DNA of 64,000 bases, from assembly GCF_002354895.1 (NCBI RefSeq), contig NZ_CP023439.1:3534001-3598000 (forward strand). The letters are read 5' to 3'. The stretch is from Thauera sp. K11 (GTDB taxonomy: Bacteria; Pseudomonadota; Gammaproteobacteria; Burkholderiales; Rhodocyclaceae). Positions 63,096-64,000 of the stretch are shown in pieces. The notes below the pieces were generated by a model. The model was not told the origin of the DNA. It was given only the letters and a program-made list of their open reading frames with translations, and ran no database searches. Made by a program: the position numbers and the translations under genes. Numbering within the stretch: the stretch's first letter is position 1; each line of letters opens with the position of its first letter.

Positions 63096-64000
63096 GTGGA
63101 ACTGCTCTCCAACCTCGCGCTCGGGTTCTCGGTCGCGCTGACGGTCAAGAACGTCCTGTACTGTTTCATCGGCACCCTGATCGGCACGCTCGTCGGCGTG
63201 CTGCCCGGCCTCGGCCCGGTGGCGACGATCGCACTGCTGCTGCCGCTCACCTACAGCCTGGAACCCACGACCGCGCTGATCATGCTCGCCGGCATCTACT
63301 ACGGCGCGCAGTACGGCGGCTCGACGACCGCCATCCTGGTCAACCTGCCCGGCGAGACGAGTTCGGTGGTCACCGCCATCGACGGCTACCAGATGGCCCG
63401 CCGCGGCCGCGCCGGCACCGCGCTGCTGACGGCGGCGCTGGGCTCCTTCTTCGCCGGCACCGTCGGCACGCTGCTGATCGCCGCCTTCGCCCCGCCGCTG
63501 GCGACGCTGGCGCTGACCTTCGGGCCGGCCGAGTACTTCGCGCTGATGGTGGTCGGCCTCATCGCCGCGGTGGTGATGGCGCGCGGCTCCATCGTCAAGG
63601 CCATCGCCATGGTCATCCTCGGCCTGCTGCTGGGCCTGGTCGGCACCGACGTGCAGAGCGGGACGGAGCGCTTCACGCTGAACATCCCCGAACTGATGGA
63701 CGGCATCGACTTCGTGGTCGTCGCCATGGGCCTGTTCGGCATCGCCGAGATCATCAACAACCTGGAGACGCGCGAGGAAGAACGCGAGGTCTTCACCGAA
63801 GGCAAGCAGAAGCTCAAGCTGTGGCACTTCACGCGCGAGGACTTCCGCCGCGCCTGGCCGGCGACGCTGCGCGGCACCGCGCTCGGTTCCGTGCTCGGCA
63901 TCCTGCCCGGCGGCGGCGCGGTGCTCGGCTCCTTCGCCTCGTACATGCTGGAGAAGAAGATCTCGCCGGACCCGTCGCGCTTCGGCAACGGCGCCATTGA
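63096..64000 (+). CDS. tctA: TctA large membrane subunit (3' end outside window)
   Basis: From GTG 63096 the frame stays open to the right edge (301 codons seen of about 500). FIGTLIGTLVGVLPGLGPVATIALLLPLTY, YYGAQYGGSTTAILVNLPGE and LGILPGGGAVLGSFASYMLEKKIS are signature segments of TctA. It follows tctB by 4 bases and completes the transporter for the Bug receptors. Part of the protein is missing only because the window ends. Confidence 0.95.
   Translation, partial: MELLSNLALGFSVALTVKNVLYCFIGTLIGTLVGVLPGLGPVATIALLLPLTYSLEPTTALIMLAGIYYGAQYGGSTTAILVNLPGETSSVVTAIDGYQMARRGRAGTALLTAALGSFFAGTVGTLLIAAFAPPLATLALTFGPAEYFALMVVGLIAAVVMARGSIVKAIAMVILGLLLGLVGTDVQSGTERFTLNIPELMDGIDFVVVAMGLFGIAEIINNLETREEEREVFTEGKQKLKLWHFTREDFRRAWPATLRGTALGSVLGILPGGGAVLGSFASYMLEKKISPDPSRFGNGAI

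Overview
The window comes from a GC-rich betaproteobacterium. The host-type genes are very GC-rich, three Bug/TctC-type solute receptors and a TctA/TctB pair are present, there is a beta-proteobacterial Porin_4-type porin, and aromatic catabolism genes are dense. Rhodocyclales (Azoarcus/Thauera-like) or Burkholderiales both fit, and the sequence alone does not decide between them. I saw no rRNA, tRNA or CRISPR array.

Region A (1-14.5 kb) is a polymorphic-toxin (Rhs) island. It starts inside an Rhs core that runs off the left edge. Next come two 5'-truncated copies of the same core, each with a different toxin tip and an immunity-like gene. Further right are at least five coreless tip fragments and more immunity-like genes, interrupted by a complete IS5-family element and an IS630-type remnant. 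Tips and immunity genes are clearly more AT-rich than the core. The most striking signal is a short C-terminal tail, close to LYPNKxNTNxMQSVYSK, that ends nearly every tip although the toxin parts before it are unrelated. It is decayed in one copy and read through into a downstream membrane protein in another.

Region B (14.5-31.5 kb) is mixed chromosome. It holds an SDR oxidoreductase with a LysR regulator, a CHASE-PAS-GAF-GGDEF-EAL cyclic-di-GMP protein, a DUF1615-type lipoprotein, a LysE-type exporter, a thioredoxin-like protein, a HAD phosphatase overlapping a gamma-glutamylcyclotransferase-like gene, and a divergent FCD-GntR / solute-receptor / flavin-monooxygenase unit around a perfect 20-bp palindrome. 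MarR, Bcr/CflA-type MFS and LysR genes follow.

Region C (31.5-35.8 kb) looks like the remains of a benzoate dioxygenase locus. There is a XylS/BenR-like AraC regulator and benC without benA or benB, followed by a BenK-type transporter with a large in-frame internal deletion. A TRIC/UPF0126 membrane protein ends the region.

Region D (35.8-64 kb) is a large two-armed catabolic locus around an FCD-GntR regulator. The leftward arm (52015 down to about 35796) encodes an ADP-forming acyl-CoA synthetase, a PimC/PimD-like acyl-CoA dehydrogenase pair, a Bug receptor, a thiolase with a DUF35 partner, a CaiB/BaiF CoA-transferase, a LigB-superfamily extradiol dioxygenase, three consecutive RraA-family aldolase-like proteins, a divergent crotonase, EtfBA, TerC and another Bug receptor. 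The rightward arm (55106 to the right edge) encodes a RidA protein, a LigJ/ACMSD-type amidohydrolase, a phthalate-type Rieske oxygenase, a Bug receptor, its probable FMN/2Fe-2S reductase, an enoyl-CoA hydratase, a 3-hydroxyacyl-CoA dehydrogenase, a hotdog thioesterase and TctBA. A porin gene lies between the arms. Together they could take up an aromatic acid, hydroxylate and open its ring with protocatechuate-4,5-cleavage-like chemistry, and finish through CoA-linked beta-oxidation. The substrate cannot be read from the sequence.
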